Of a stretch of DNA of 64,000 bases, positions 45,907 to 55,571 are shown piece by piece. Each line of letters starts with the position of its first letter. Positions within the stretch are counted from its first letter, which is position 1. The stretch spans positions 62,001-126,000 of the forward strand of contig NZ_JBAHUR010000001.1 in NCBI RefSeq assembly GCF_036689815.1, in the 5' to 3' direction. The notes under the pieces were generated by a model. The model was not told the DNA's origin and did no database searches. It worked only from the letters and a program-made list of their open reading frames with translations. Source of the stretch: Magnetovibrio sp. PR-2 (GTDB taxonomy: Bacteria; Pseudomonadota; Alphaproteobacteria; Rhodospirillales; Magnetovibrionaceae). Position numbers and translations under genes: made by a program.

Positions 45907-46512
45907 ATGAAGAAGCCAGCCGCGCTTGCCTGCTCCCGCCTGTGGGGGGATAAAACCCGCAAAACGTCACGTATTCCGCAGTTTTTCGTGATGAGCGACA
46001 TCCTGCGTCTACCCAATCCCAGCGTCGTTTTTGGCCACCTGCCCAAAGGCAGCGCGGTCGTTTTGCGCCATACCGACCCGGCACAGCTGGAGCACTTGGC
46101 GCGCACCATCTTGCCAAAAGCGCGCAAACAGGGTTTTAAGGTTTTGATCAGCAATCATGTCCACTTAGCCCTGCGCCTGGGCGCGGACGGTGTGCATCTC
46201 TCACAAGCCGCGCTGCGTTTGGGCTTGTGGCGCCGCCAACGTGCAGGGTTTCGTCCTGGTTTTTTAATCACAGCCGCCCATCACGGCTTTCGCCAATTTC
46301 CCAAGACCGACATCGATGCTTATCTGTTGTCCCCGGTTTTTTTCACCAAAAGTCACCCAAAGACCAAACCCATGGGAATTATGCGCTGCGTGCACATGGT
46401 TAAACAAAGCCCCAAACCTGTCATAGGTTTGGGGGGAATCACGGCTAAAAATGTGGGGCGTTTAAAAGGCAGTGGTCTTTTTGGAATTGCCGCCATTGGT
46501 GCTTGGCTTTAA
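45907..46512 (+). CDS. ThiE-like protein, probably not a standard thiamine phosphate synthase
   Basis: 201 aa with the thiamine-phosphate-synthase barrel: LGADGVHLSQAAL, YLLSPVFFTKSHPKTKPMGI and VIGLGGITAKNV. However, the segment that normally reads INDRVDLA reads ISNHVHLA, losing both acidic residues that bind magnesium and diphosphate, and the usual QLREK-type start reads VVLRHTD. It may be a TenI-like or otherwise altered paralogue. Many alphaproteobacteria carry such a divergent copy near yggS and leuS. Confidence 0.75.
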   Translation: MKKPAALACSRLWGDKTRKTSRIPQFFVMSDILRLPNPSVVFGHLPKGSAVVLRHTDPAQLEHLARTILPKARKQGFKVLISNHVHLALRLGADGVHLSQAALRLGLWRRQRAGFRPGFLITAAHHGFRQFPKTDIDAYLLSPVFFTKSHPKTKPMGIMRCVHMVKQSPKPVIGLGGITAKNVGRLKGSGLFGIAAIGAWL

Positions 46513-46555
46513 GGCTGATCTCGCACGGCGTTCATCAATCGAACAAAACCATTTA

Positions 46556-46589
46556 CACAAAAAGAAAGGGCGGTCCGAAGACCGCCCTT
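46556..46589 (-). terminator. Intrinsic terminator of the porin gene
   Basis: On the minus strand, perfect 10-bp stem AAGGGCGGTC/GACCGCCCTT with TTCG loop, followed by a T-rich tract (TTCTTTTTG). Confidence 0.88.
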
Positions 46590-46623
46590 CCCCTAGATCT
46601 TTCGATCCGAAGTTTACTTCAAC

Positions 46624-47745
46624 TTAGAAGCCAACTTCGATACCGGTGATCAGGCCGTTGCCGTCCAAGCCGTTGGACGTACCAGCAACGTCGCCTTCCG
46701 GATCGGATTCAACGTCGAAGTAGGTCGCGGTCAGAGCAACGCCAGCACCCAAGTCGTAGGTAGCGGACAACTGCCACATGGTGTCTTCGTCGTCACCTGC
46801 GGTAGCGGTCGTGCCTTTGTCTTCGGAGTTCATGTAGGTAGCAGACAGGCTGTACGGACCGGTTGCGTATGCAACGCCGATTTCGTAGCCTTTGCCGTCA
46901 GCAGAGTCGGTGTTCACACCAGACGTCGGCTTGCCGTCAAAGTCGTAGTATGCACCACCAACGGTGAAGCCAGCAACGCCAACGCTCAAGCCCAGACCGG
47001 TTTGGTCGTACAGAGCGGAGGTGCGGCCGTGAACGATGGATGCATCAACGGTAACGCCGTCGAAGTCACCAGCGTAAGCAACACCGAAGGAGTAGCCGTC
47101 ACGCAGGTTGGAGGTGATCAGCTGACCAGATTCACCAGCGCCGGAGCCTTCAGCTGCGGACCAGGAAGCACCAACGGTGACGCCAGCAAAGCTCGGAGAG
47201 ATGTAAACGGCTTTGATGGTGTCGTCCGTCCAGTTGCCGTCCATGTCGTTGGCTTGCAGGCCGATGGTCGCAGCGGTAGCAGAAGCGGTAGCAGCGCGCG
47301 AACCGGCGATCCAGTCGTTGACGTCGTTCCAGTCGTGGTTACCAGCGTTCGGAGCGCGAACGTCCAGAGCAGCAGCAGCGTGCGGACGTGCACCCAAGGA
47401 CACAGCACCCATAGCGTCGGAGCTGACGGTCACGTAGGATTCGTCCATGTTACGCGTACCAACAGCGTTAGCTTCCAGTTGCATCGTTGCAGCAACTTTC
47501 AAGCCGTTGTCCAGGGTCGTGGAACCAGTGAAGTAAACTTCGCTGTTACCTTGTTGGCCCAGGCCGGTGTCGCGGTTGACAACGTCGTTCGTGGAAACGG
47601 TAGCAACTTCATCAGAGTTGCTGAAGCCAACGTACTGGCGCATGAAGCCGCCCAGTTCGAGTTTGATTTTGTCAGCAGCGAAAGCTTCGGTGGACAGGGT
47701 GCCCAGGGCGATGACTGCCGTGGTACCGAGAAGGATCTTTTTCAT
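46624..47745 (-). CDS. Gram-negative porin
   Basis: 373 aa from ATG 47745 with AGGAGA just upstream. The signal peptide (residues 1-23, MKKILLGTTAVIALGTLSTEAFA, cleaved before ADKIK) is followed by a repetitive beta-strand protein rich in Gly, Asp, Ala and aromatic residues, with alternating strands such as YSLSATYMNS and MWQLSATYDLGAGVALTATYF, and it ends in Phe (GIEVGF), the outer-membrane insertion signal. It forms a general diffusion channel. Codon choice is more uniform (for example GCA/GCG, GGT) than in neighbours, as expected for a highly expressed gene, and it has strong promoter and terminator signals. Confidence 0.93.
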   Translation of the reverse strand: MKKILLGTTAVIALGTLSTEAFAADKIKLELGGFMRQYVGFSNSDEVATVSTNDVVNRDTGLGQQGNSEVYFTGSTTLDNGLKVAATMQLEANAVGTRNMDESYVTVSSDAMGAVSLGARPHAAAALDVRAPNAGNHDWNDVNDWIAGSRAATASATAATIGLQANDMDGNWTDDTIKAVYISPSFAGVTVGASWSAAEGSGAGESGQLITSNLRDGYSFGVAYAGDFDGVTVDASIVHGRTSALYDQTGLGLSVGVAGFTVGGAYYDFDGKPTSGVNTDSADGKGYEIGVAYATGPYSLSATYMNSEDKGTTATAGDDEDTMWQLSATYDLGAGVALTATYFDVESDPEGDVAGTSNGLDGNGLITGIEVGF

Positions 47746-48125
47746 GGTTTCTCCTAAGTGTTTTTTCAACGTCTACCGCTCCCCAAAAAGACGCGCGATA
47801 GAACTCCCGAATAATTGGATGATGCATATTCTACCGAGGCTTCTTCAAAATCAATCAATTCTCATCTGCTGTGATGTAGAAAACCCAAGGGCGTGATAAT
47901 TTTGCAACAGAACCGGGAACACCTTGTTAACCAATAGCTCTTATCAAATTTCAACCAACTGTCATAATCTTTCCTCCGATCACGTGTGATTTCTCGGTCA
48001 CACCCAGCTCAATGCCCCCGTAAAGTTCATCAAAACCCCCGATCTCAGCTGTTTTGCTTCACTTATTCTATTGCGTATCTGTTGGGGATGTTACACATTG
48101 CCACCCTGGCCTACGGAGACATTTC
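47746..48125. other. Divergent promoter region between porin and DUF3576 genes
   Basis: 380 bp, AT-rich next to the porin. It contains the 75-nt porin leader, the candidate porin promoter at 47826-47854, and further AT-rich sequence toward the DUF3576 gene. A GATCACGTGTGATTTC segment near 47979 looks partly symmetrical. No ORF is credible. Confidence 0.5.
47826..47854 (-). promoter_or_regulatory. Candidate sigma-70-type promoter of the porin gene
   Basis: TTGATT, 17-base spacer, GAATAT on the minus strand, about 80 bases before the start codon. Read by eye; the alternative -10 TAGAAT overlaps. Confidence 0.35.
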
Positions 48126-48677
48126 ATGACCAATCAGAATTTTAAACGCACACTCTTACTTGCGACCATCTGCACGCTTATTCTTGGAGCTTGTGAAGGT
48201 GGCAAGGTCATGACCGTTCGTAAAAATCGCGCGGGCGAAATCGGCAAACAATATGAAGAAACCAACCCACGCGAGACCATCTTCGGTGGCGAAAGCGTTT
48301 TTGGAAATGATTCCAAATCCCGCGGCGGCTCGGCTGGCGGCGCGCTCGGCGTCAACACGTATCTTTGGCGAGCAACGCTCGACACCATCGCTTTTATGCC
48401 CATGAACAGCGCCGATCCGTTTGGCGGTGTGATCATCACCGATTGGTATTCCCCGCCGGAAACCCCTGCGGAGCGCTTTAAACTGAATATCATTGTTTTG
48501 GATAAAGCTTTGCGTGCCGATGGTGTACGGGTTTCCGTTTTCCGCCAAATCTATGACCAAAACGGAAACTGGAGAGACGCTCCGGTGGATGCCGAAACGG
48601 CACGCCAAATGGAAGACGCTATCTTGACCCGAGCCCGCCAATTGCGCAATGAAACGCGCATGCAAGATCACCAATAA
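48126..48677 (+). CDS. DUF3576 lipoprotein
   Basis: 183 aa from ATG 48126 (GGAG eight bases upstream). A lipoprotein signal ends with a lipobox LGAC at residues 20-23. The mature part has [46 protein letters not shown], the centre of the DUF3576 family, followed by VFRQ and a C-terminal helix with [10 protein letters not shown]. Function unknown; localisation to the outer membrane is inferred from the lipobox. It lies 35 bp before leuS, the usual place of this family in alphaproteobacteria. Confidence 0.9.
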   Translation: MTNQNFKRTLLLATICTLILGACEGGKVMTVRKNRAGEIGKQYEETNPRETIFGGESVFGNDSKSRGGSAGGALGVNTYLWRATLDTIAFMPMNSADPFGGVIITDWYSPPETPAERFKLNIIVLDKALRADGVRVSVFRQIYDQNGNWRDAPVDAETARQMEDAILTRARQLRNETRMQDHQ

Positions 48678-48712
48678 CACCCTCGCGCCTCTATTTCAGG
48701 ACCTTGACGACC

Positions 48713-51277
48713 ATGTCGCGTTACAATTTCAAAGAAACCGAAGCTAAATGGCAAAAAGCTTGGGAAGACCACAATACATTTGCCGTTTCGGTCGATCGCT
48801 CCAAAGAAAAATACTATGTGTTGGAAATGTTTCCCTACCCTTCGGGACGCATCCACATGGGACACGTGCGCAACTACACCTTAGGGGACGTCGTTGCGCG
48901 CTATAAAAAGGCGCAAGGGTTTAACGTCTTACACCCCATGGGCTGGGATGCCTTTGGGCTTCCGGCTGAAAATGCGGCCATCCAAAACGACAGCCACCCC
49001 GCGACCTGGACGATGCAAAACATCGACACCATGAAAGCGCAACTTAAAACCATGGGGTTGTCGTACGATTGGAGCCGCGAGCTCGCGACCTGTACGCCGG
49101 ACTACTATAAGCACGAACAAAAGATGTTCCTGGACTTCTTAAAAGCGGGCTTGGCTTATAAAAAGGAATCCTGGGTTAACTGGGACCCGGTTGAAAATAC
49201 GGTTCTCGCCAATGAACAGGTCATTGACGGCAAAGGTTGGCGCTCTGGCGCACCTGTTGAAAAAAGACAGCTGTCCCAGTGGTTCTTGAAAATCACCCAA
49301 TACGGCGATGATTTGCTGGACGAAATCAAAAAGTTAGAACGCTGGCCCGAAAAAGTCCGCATTATGCAGGAAAACTGGATTGGGCGGTCCGAAGGGTCAC
49401 AGGTGTTCTTTGAACGCACCGACAACGGCGAGAAGCTAGAAATCTACACCACTCGCCCCGACACGTTATATGGGGCATCGTTCATGGCCATTGCCGCAAA
49501 CCACCCCATTGCGTTGGATCTGGCCAAAGACAACGCGCAACTGCAAACGTTTATTGACGACTGCAATGCCCTTGGCACGTCTGAGGCCGCCATCGAAAGT
49601 GCGGAAAAACAAGGGTTCAATACCGGGCTCAGCGTCAAACATCCGTTCATTGACGGCGCAACCCTACCGATTTATGTCGCCAACTTCGTTTTGATGGAAT
49701 ACGGCACTGGGGCCATCTTCGCCTGCCCCGCAGGCGACCAGCGGGACTTGGATTTTGCCCGCAAGTACAACCTGCCGGTCATCCCTGTGGTCGCGCCGAA
49801 AGACATTGCCGGCACCGCAGAAGAACAAGCCTGGCTTGAAGACTTTGCTGCTAACGCGACCGAAGCCTTCACGGATGAAGGCATTGCCGTGAATTCCGAT
49901 TTCTTGAACGGCATGACTTCCGCCGACGCCAAATCCACCGTCATCAAACAACTTGAAGAAACGGGTCAAGGCCAAGGCACGGTTCAATACCGCCTGCGCG
50001 ATTGGGGCGTTTCACGCCAACGCTATTGGGGCTGTCCGATCCCCATTATTCACTGCGGCGATTGTGGTGAAGTCCCCGTGCCGCACGACCAGCTCCCCGT
50101 CACCTTGCCCGAAGACGTCACTTTGGGCGGCGCGGGCAATCCTTTGGATGCACACCCGACCTGGAAACACACCACGTGTCCTCTCTGTGGCAAAGACGCC
50201 CTGCGCGAAACGGACACCTTTGACACGTTTTTTGAATCCAGCTGGTATTATGCGCGCTTCACCGACGCCCAAGCCGACACCGCTTTTGGCAAAGAAGAAG
50301 TCGATTACTGGCTTCCGGTCGATCAATACATTGGCGGCATTGAGCACGCCGTTCTGCACTTGCTGTATTCGCGGTTTTTCACCCGCGCGCTCAAAGACTG
50401 TGGCTACCTGGAACTGAAAGAGCCCTTCGATGGTTTGATGACCCAAGGCATGATCTGTCATGAAACGTATCAAGACCAAGACGGCAAATGGCTGACACCT
50501 GAAGAAGCCGAAACTTTAGATGCCCAATCGGTCAACATCGGCCGTTCGGAAAAAATGTCGAAATCCAAAAAGAATGTGGTCGACCCGGAACTGATCATCG
50601 GAACCTATGGGGCCGATACAGCGCGTTTATTTATGCTGTCCGACAGCCCACCGGATCGCGATTTAGATTGGACCGACAGCGGCGTCGAAGGGGCTTGGCG
50701 TTATGTCGGGCGCGTGTGGCGCATGATTGCTGAACAAACAGACGCTTTGGGCGACTTAAGTGATGGGCAAGCGAGCGATCTGCCGGACGCCGCCGCCAAA
50801 ATACGCGCCCTGGTGCACAAGACCACGGACGCCGTGGCCAAAGATTTTGACGCCTTCCGCTTTAACAAAGCCGTGGCGCGCATTCGCGAACTCACCAATG
50901 CCTTGGAAAGTTTCAAAGACACCGACGCGGCTTCCAACGGCGTGCGCCGCGAAGCCTTTCAAATGCTGGCCGTCATTATCAACCCGATGATGCCGCACTT
51001 GGCGGAAGAAATTTGGTCACAGCTGGGTCACGGCGACCTCGTGGCCAATGCGCCGTGGCCAGTGGTTGATGACCGTTTGTTGGTAGACGACACGGTCACG
51101 GTCGCCGTTCAGGTTATGGGAAAAATGCGCGGCACCATTGAACTGGCGAAAGATTGCCCCCAAGATCAAGCCCAAGCCGCTGCGCTGGCTTTGGATACCG
51201 TTAAAAAAGCCATGGATGGCAAAGATCCACGCAAAATCATCGTGGTGCCAAACAGGATCGTCAATGTCGTGGTCTAA
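48713..51277 (+). CDS. leuS: Leucyl-tRNA synthetase
   Basis: 854 aa from ATG 48713 (AGGA 11 bases before). The class I motifs are intact: HMGH at residues 48-51 ([14 protein letters not shown]) and KMSKS near residue 613 ([10 protein letters not shown]). The large editing (CP1) domain includes [12 protein letters not shown], and the anticodon-binding domain and [10 protein letters not shown]-terminal part are full length. A zinc-ribbon-like CGDCGEV..CPLC stretch is present. Its end overlaps lptE by 14 bp. Confidence 0.98.
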   Translation: MSRYNFKETEAKWQKAWEDHNTFAVSVDRSKEKYYVLEMFPYPSGRIHMGHVRNYTLGDVVARYKKAQGFNVLHPMGWDAFGLPAENAAIQNDSHPATWTMQNIDTMKAQLKTMGLSYDWSRELATCTPDYYKHEQKMFLDFLKAGLAYKKESWVNWDPVENTVLANEQVIDGKGWRSGAPVEKRQLSQWFLKITQYGDDLLDEIKKLERWPEKVRIMQENWIGRSEGSQVFFERTDNGEKLEIYTTRPDTLYGASFMAIAANHPIALDLAKDNAQLQTFIDDCNALGTSEAAIESAEKQGFNTGLSVKHPFIDGATLPIYVANFVLMEYGTGAIFACPAGDQRDLDFARKYNLPVIPVVAPKDIAGTAEEQAWLEDFAANATEAFTDEGIAVNSDFLNGMTSADAKSTVIKQLEETGQGQGTVQYRLRDWGVSRQRYWGCPIPIIHCGDCGEVPVPHDQLPVTLPEDVTLGGAGNPLDAHPTWKHTTCPLCGKDALRETDTFDTFFESSWYYARFTDAQADTAFGKEEVDYWLPVDQYIGGIEHAVLHLLYSRFFTRALKDCGYLELKEPFDGLMTQGMICHETYQDQDGKWLTPEEAETLDAQSVNIGRSEKMSKSKKNVVDPELIIGTYGADTARLFMLSDSPPDRDLDWTDSGVEGAWRYVGRVWRMIAEQTDALGDLSDGQASDLPDAAAKIRALVHKTTDAVAKDFDAFRFNKAVARIRELTNALESFKDTDAASNGVRREAFQMLAVIINPMMPHLAEEIWSQLGHGDLVANAPWPVVDDRLLVDDTVTVAVQVMGKMRGTIELAKDCPQDQAQAAALALDTVKKAMDGKDPRKIIVVPNRIVNVVV

Positions 51278-51833
51278 CCTTAACACCCCCACCCTTTTGC
51301 GCAGCCCTTTGGCCATCTTGGGTTTGTGTTTTGCTTTAAGTGCTTGCGGCTTCAAGCCCATGTACGCAACGTCACCGGGCACGGTTGGCGCAAATGCTTA
51401 TTTGCGTGCTGTTTTCATCGATCAAATCGATGAGCGCGTCGGTCAAATGATGCGCACCGCCCTAAAAAGGCGTTTTCATCCGACGCGCACGAATGCGGCC
51501 TATCAATATTCCCTGCAAATCAGCACCACCGAAAGCATTTCAGAATTGGCCGTCGAAAAAGATGCCTCGACCACCCGCGCCAATCTGAAGCTTTTTGCCA
51601 CATTCACACTGGTTCGGATCGCCGACCAGCAGGTCCTACACAGTGGATCCGTGCGCGGTGTGGCCAGCTATAACAATTTGACGTCGCACTTCGCCACCCA
51701 AGCCGCCAAAAAGAACGCGCGCAAACACGCGGTCGACTCCATCGCCGATCAGCTGAAAACCCAAATCACCGTTTACTTCAACGGACCGGGTCAAAAGCAA
51801 CCCCCCCTCGGCAAGGTGCGGGCAATCCAGTGA
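51264..51833 (+). CDS. lptE: LPS-assembly lipoprotein LptE
   Basis: 189 aa from ATG 51264, inside the end of leuS; longer frames toward 51138 are artefacts of the leuS overlap. The signal ends in lipobox LSAC (Cys at residue 28), followed by GFKPMY, the classical LptE/RlpB start. The mature part shows repeated beta strands and [23 protein letters not shown], the C-terminal helix. It plugs LptD and inserts LPS in the outer membrane. Stop and holA start overlap as GTGA. Confidence 0.92.
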   Translation: MSWSNLNTPTLLRSPLAILGLCFALSACGFKPMYATSPGTVGANAYLRAVFIDQIDERVGQMMRTALKRRFHPTRTNAAYQYSLQISTTESISELAVEKDASTTRANLKLFATFTLVRIADQQVLHSGSVRGVASYNNLTSHFATQAAKKNARKHAVDSIADQLKTQITVYFNGPGQKQPPLGKVRAIQ

Positions 51834-52882
51834 AAATCACAGGCGCCAAAATCGAAGGTTTTTTGCGCGTCCCAGACCCCAATGCGCGCGCCATTTTGGT
51901 GTTTGGTCCAGACGAAGGCCTGGTCCGCGAACGCGCCGTGCAATTGGCGAAAACCGCCGTCGAAGATCTTTCCGACCCCTTTCGCGTGGTCGAGCTTAGC
52001 CCCGCTGATCTCAAAGCCGATCCGGCGCGCCTGACGGACGAAGCCGCGTCCATGTCCTTTGGCGGCGGCGATCGGGTCGTGCGTTTGCGCCAAGCCAACG
52101 AACAATGTGTCGCCGCCTGCCAATCCTTTTTGGACATGGATACACCGGCCGATGCCTTGGTGGTGATTGATGCCGGCGATCTCACGCCCCGCTCCAAATT
52201 GCGCAAAATGTTTGAAACCGCCAAAAACGCAGCTTCCATCGCCTGTTATGCAGACGACATGCGCTCGCTTCCCGATGTCATTCGCAACACCTTGAACCAG
52301 TACGGACTGAGTGTTGATCGCGACGCCATGGCGTTGTTGTTGCAATCGTTGGGCTCTGATCGATCCGTCACCCGTGGCGAGCTGGAAAAGCTCGCCCTGT
52401 ACATGACCGGACCCGACGCCGATGGCGCCAAGCAAATCACCGAAGCCGACGTGCGCGCGACCATGGGTGACACGGCGGCCAGCGCCGTGGACGACGTGGT
52501 TTATGCCACCGCCAGTGGTGACACCCAAAAATTGGAAACCTCACTCAGCCAAGTGATCGCCGACGGGACCAGCGCCGTCGCCTTGGTACGCGCCACCGAA
52601 CGCCACTTTCAAAAACTGCATTGGGCGCGCGGTCAAATATCTAACGGCATGAACGCCGACCAGGCCACAAAATCCATGCGACCACCGATCATCTTTAAAC
52701 GTGCCGATGCGTTTCGGGCGCAATTGGCAACTTGGCCGGAATCGAAACTTTCTCGGGCTTTTGAGATTTTGACCCAAGCTGAAATCGATTGCAAAACGAC
52801 CGGTTTACCTGCAAATGCAGTTTGTTCCCGTGCGCTGCTCACCCTTGCCCAGGCCGCTCGGGCGGGCCAAAGGCGCCGATAG
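51830..52882 (+). CDS. holA: DNA polymerase III subunit delta
   Basis: 350 aa from GTG 51830, overlapping the lptE stop by four bases. It is the clamp-loader subunit that opens the beta clamp. Evidence: IEGFLRVPDPNARAILVFGPDEGLVRERA at the start (Walker-like but degenerate, as usual), VVIDAGDLTPRSKLRKMFE, IACYADD, and the family end AVCSRALLTLAQAAR. The leuS-lptE-holA order is typical. Confidence 0.93.
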   Translation: MKITGAKIEGFLRVPDPNARAILVFGPDEGLVRERAVQLAKTAVEDLSDPFRVVELSPADLKADPARLTDEAASMSFGGGDRVVRLRQANEQCVAACQSFLDMDTPADALVVIDAGDLTPRSKLRKMFETAKNAASIACYADDMRSLPDVIRNTLNQYGLSVDRDAMALLLQSLGSDRSVTRGELEKLALYMTGPDADGAKQITEADVRATMGDTAASAVDDVVYATASGDTQKLETSLSQVIADGTSAVALVRATERHFQKLHWARGQISNGMNADQATKSMRPPIIFKRADAFRAQLATWPESKLSRAFEILTQAEIDCKTTGLPANAVCSRALLTLAQAARAGQRRR

Positions 52883-53043
52883 GCTCTAAATCGCCAACAA
52901 TATCAAACTTTTATCGCCTAATGTTATTCTTGTGCAATCTATTATTCATAGAATTACATCTTAATATGCGGGAAAATACCGTCACTCACACACAATGATG
53001 TTCAAAACCTGAGTGTTTAACCGGGGATTTTGCGCCGGATGGA

Positions 53044-53934
53044 TCAGTCATCACTGCTGGACGGGCCATGGCTCAGGCGCGCCAGCAAGCCATCGAGCTG
53101 TTCGAGGGATTTGTACGTGATAACCACTTGCCCCTTGCCGCCCTTATCGCGGATATCGACTTTCAAGCCGAGCATATTTGCCAGATCTGTTTCCAGTGCC
53201 ACCGTGTCCGCATCTTTGGCGGTTTTGGCACTGGGACCTGAGGCTTGAGGCGCATTATCAGCGCCTTTGACCAGTTGTTCCGTTTGGCGAACATTCAAAC
53301 CTTGGGCCACCACAGCCTTGGCCAAGTCTGCGGCATTGGGGGCGCCAACCAGACAGCGCGCATGACCGGCAGAGATGTCACCACTGTCCAACAAGTCTTT
53401 GACATCACCGGGCAAAGTCAGCAAACGCAAGGTGTTGGCAACGTGGGAACGGCTCTTGCCCAAGGCTTGGGCCAGCTGCTCTTGGGTGTGACTGAATTCA
53501 TGCATCAAACGATGAAAGCCCTCGGCTTCTTCCAAGGGGGACAAGTCTTGTCGTTGCAGGTTTTCAACAAGTGCGACTTCCAAGGTTTCTTTGTCATCGA
53601 AGTCGCGGATGATCACCGGCACGTCGTGGACCTGGGCTTTTTGCGCCGCGCGCCAGCGGCGTTCACCCGCGATGATCTCAAACTCACCGGCAACGTCGGG
53701 GTGCGGACGCACAAGAAGCGGTTGCAGCACACCCTTTTCGCGGATCGACTGGCTTAGATCTTCCAACATGTCGTCGCTGAAGTTATGGCGCGGCTGATAT
53801 TTGCCCGCATGTAGGTTTGCAACAGGCAAAGTCTTAGTGGTTTCGCCCGTGTCCAGATCGGCGACGACCTTTTCTACCGACTCCCCCCCGCCCAATAAAG
53901 CGGACAGACCCATGCCCAGTTTCTTTTCGGCCAT
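53044..53934 (-). CDS. parB: Chromosome partition protein ParB
   Basis: 296 aa. N-terminal GMGLSALLGG (ParA-stimulating segment), then the CTPase/ParB domain with YQPRHNF, RPHPDVAGEFEIIAGERRWRAA and ALVENLQRQDLSPLEEAEGF, a helix-turn-helix (QEQLAQALGKSRSHVANTLRLL) that binds parS, and a C-terminal dimerisation domain ending KSLEQLDGLLARL. Two parS sites lie 1.6 and 3.6 kb away. Cotranscribed with parA, rsmG and perhaps mnmG. Confidence 0.97.
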   Translation of the reverse strand: MAEKKLGMGLSALLGGGESVEKVVADLDTGETTKTLPVANLHAGKYQPRHNFSDDMLEDLSQSIREKGVLQPLLVRPHPDVAGEFEIIAGERRWRAAQKAQVHDVPVIIRDFDDKETLEVALVENLQRQDLSPLEEAEGFHRLMHEFSHTQEQLAQALGKSRSHVANTLRLLTLPGDVKDLLDSGDISAGHARCLVGAPNAADLAKAVVAQGLNVRQTEQLVKGADNAPQASGPSAKTAKDADTVALETDLANMLGLKVDIRDKGGKGQVVITYKSLEQLDGLLARLSHGPSSSDD

Positions 53935-53968
53935 TCTTCAAATTCCTTAGGCTTTTATCTATTTGGTC

Positions 53969-54814
53969 TTAAACGCTGACGTGACCTTCGCGGCGCAGAA
54001 CTTCGCCCGCCAAATGCAAGTAAGCTTGTGAACCGGCGCACTTCATGTCGTACATCAGCACCGGGCGGCCATGGGACGGCGCCTCGGAAACCTTAACGTT
54101 GCGCGGGATCACGGTTTTGTAAACCTTGTCACCAAAATATTCGCGCACATCCGCCGCCACTTGGTCGGACAGGTTGTTGCGTTTGTCGAACATGGTCAGC
54201 ACGATGCCCTGGATTTCCAGGTCCGGATTGAAGGCGGATTTGACCCGCTCCACGGTTTTGAGCAAGTGGCTCAAGCCTTCCAGTGCAAAAAATTCACATT
54301 GCAGCGGCACCAAGATGGCTTGCGCCGCAGCCAGGGCGTTCAAAGTCAACAGGCCCAAAGCCGGCGGGCAATCGATCAGGACATAATCATATCCCAATGC
54401 CCCATCGCCAATGGCTTTTTTCAACTGATGCTCACGGTCTTCCATGTCCACCAGCTCCAATTCAGCCGCCGACAAATCGACGCCTGCGGGCACGATGTCG
54501 AGCCCCGGCACGTTGGAGGTCTGAATAGCGTCGCTCATCTTCACGCCTGCGATCAACATGCGGTACGTGTCGAGCTTACGGTTGCCCCGGTCAATCCCCA
54601 ATCCCGTGGACGCGTTGCCTTGCGGATCCAGATCGATGATCAAGACCTTTTGTTTCACAGCGGCTAAGGCGGTGGCCAGATTGATGGCCGTTGTGGTTTT
54701 GCCCACCCCGCCCTTCTGGTTCGCAACCGCGATGATGCGCGGGCCTTTTTCGGGTTCGGGCATGTTCATGATGTCCCCTACGGTGGTGGTTGGCAAATCT
54801 GACCAGTTGCTCAT
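53969..54814 (-). CDS. parA: Chromosome partition ATPase ParA
   Basis: 281 aa from ATG 54814, 31 bp after rsmG; ATG 54769 is an alternative with a better AGGGGA box and would give 266 aa. Deviant Walker A NQKGGVGKTTTAINL, DLDPQGNAS, DCPPALGLL and VIPRNVKVSEAPSHG are all present. It binds DNA nonspecifically as ATP dimer and pulls ParB-parS complexes. The 34-bp gap to parB indicates an operon. Confidence 0.97.
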   Translation of the reverse strand: MSNWSDLPTTTVGDIMNMPEPEKGPRIIAVANQKGGVGKTTTAINLATALAAVKQKVLIIDLDPQGNASTGLGIDRGNRKLDTYRMLIAGVKMSDAIQTSNVPGLDIVPAGVDLSAAELELVDMEDREHQLKKAIGDGALGYDYVLIDCPPALGLLTLNALAAAQAILVPLQCEFFALEGLSHLLKTVERVKSAFNPDLEIQGIVLTMFDKRNNLSDQVAADVREYFGDKVYKTVIPRNVKVSEAPSHGRPVLMYDMKCAGSQAYLHLAGEVLRREGHVSV

Positions 54815-54845
54815 GACGGTATCCACTCTTGCTCGACGGCGCGGC

Positions 54846-55469
54846 CTAGTGTTTTGGCCGACAGTCTGAAATCTCTAGAATCATGCCCGCCGAGTCGGAT
54901 CGGCTAGGGTGACGATGAACCTGCATATTCCAGTCTTTTTGGGCTGCGGTCAATTCGTCCTGCCAGCGCCGACCCTTTAAAAACAGGTATATCCCTGTGG
55001 ATAAGCTGTGCATGTCGGCAAAGCTCAGAAGTTTGTCCAAGGGAGCCAAGGCGCGTGACGTCACAATATCGGCCTCAAGGTTTTCGACCTTTTCGATGCG
55101 CTCCGTATGGATGGTGACGCTCAAACCCGCAGCCCGCTTGACTTCGCGCATGAACGCACATTTGCGCTGGTCGCTCTCAATGAGATGTATGTCCAAACGC
55201 GGCTTCAGACAAGCCAGCACCAAAGCGGGAAAACCAGCGCCGCTGCCGAAATCCACAACTTTTTTTCCATCCGCGATTAAGGGGGCCAATTGGGCACTGT
55301 CCAACATATGACGGCGCCACAGATCCGGGACAGTATCTGGGCCCACCAGATTTATTTTCTGCTGCCACTTCACTAAAAGGTCCGCATAGATCTGCAGACG
55401 CTCCATCACCTCGTCATCGAGGTCGAACGCCTGCTTCACATCGGTTGCGGTTAGCCCTTTTTCCGTCAT
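54846..55469 (-). CDS. rsmG: 16S rRNA (guanine-527 N7)-methyltransferase RsmG
   Basis: 207 aa. KWQQKINLVGPDTVPDLWRRHMLDSAQL, then the SAM loop VVDFGSGAGFPALVLA and VTSRALAPLDKLLSF. It methylates the decoding-centre G527. First or second gene in the mnmG-rsmG-parA-parB run; a parS site sits 22-41 bp before its start, separating it from mnmG. Confidence 0.96.
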   Translation of the reverse strand: MTEKGLTATDVKQAFDLDDEVMERLQIYADLLVKWQQKINLVGPDTVPDLWRRHMLDSAQLAPLIADGKKVVDFGSGAGFPALVLACLKPRLDIHLIESDQRKCAFMREVKRAAGLSVTIHTERIEKVENLEADIVTSRALAPLDKLLSFADMHSLSTGIYLFLKGRRWQDELTAAQKDWNMQVHRHPSRSDSAGMILEISDCRPKH

Positions 55470-55490
55470 CAGAGACCCTTTCGATGGGCG

Positions 55491-55510
55491 AATGTTTCAC
55501 GTGAAACATT
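55491..55510. other. parS site (ParB-binding centromere)
   Basis: The 16-bp canonical parS TGTTTCACGTGAAACA is exact (55493-55508) inside a 20-bp perfect palindrome. It is in the gap between mnmG and rsmG and would nucleate ParB spreading. Confidence 0.95.
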
Positions 55511-55571
55511 CCCCGTTCAGAACCACAGACGGATAGCCTAGCTTTCCATGGTAAATGAATGGTTAATCGCG

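Noticed and set aside
47002-47757. 251-codon open frame antisense to the porin
   Set aside because: It mirrors the strongly biased porin codons and gives a low-complexity Ser/Val/Gly-rich product with no family look; the porin has signal peptide, terminal Phe, ribosome-binding site and terminator.
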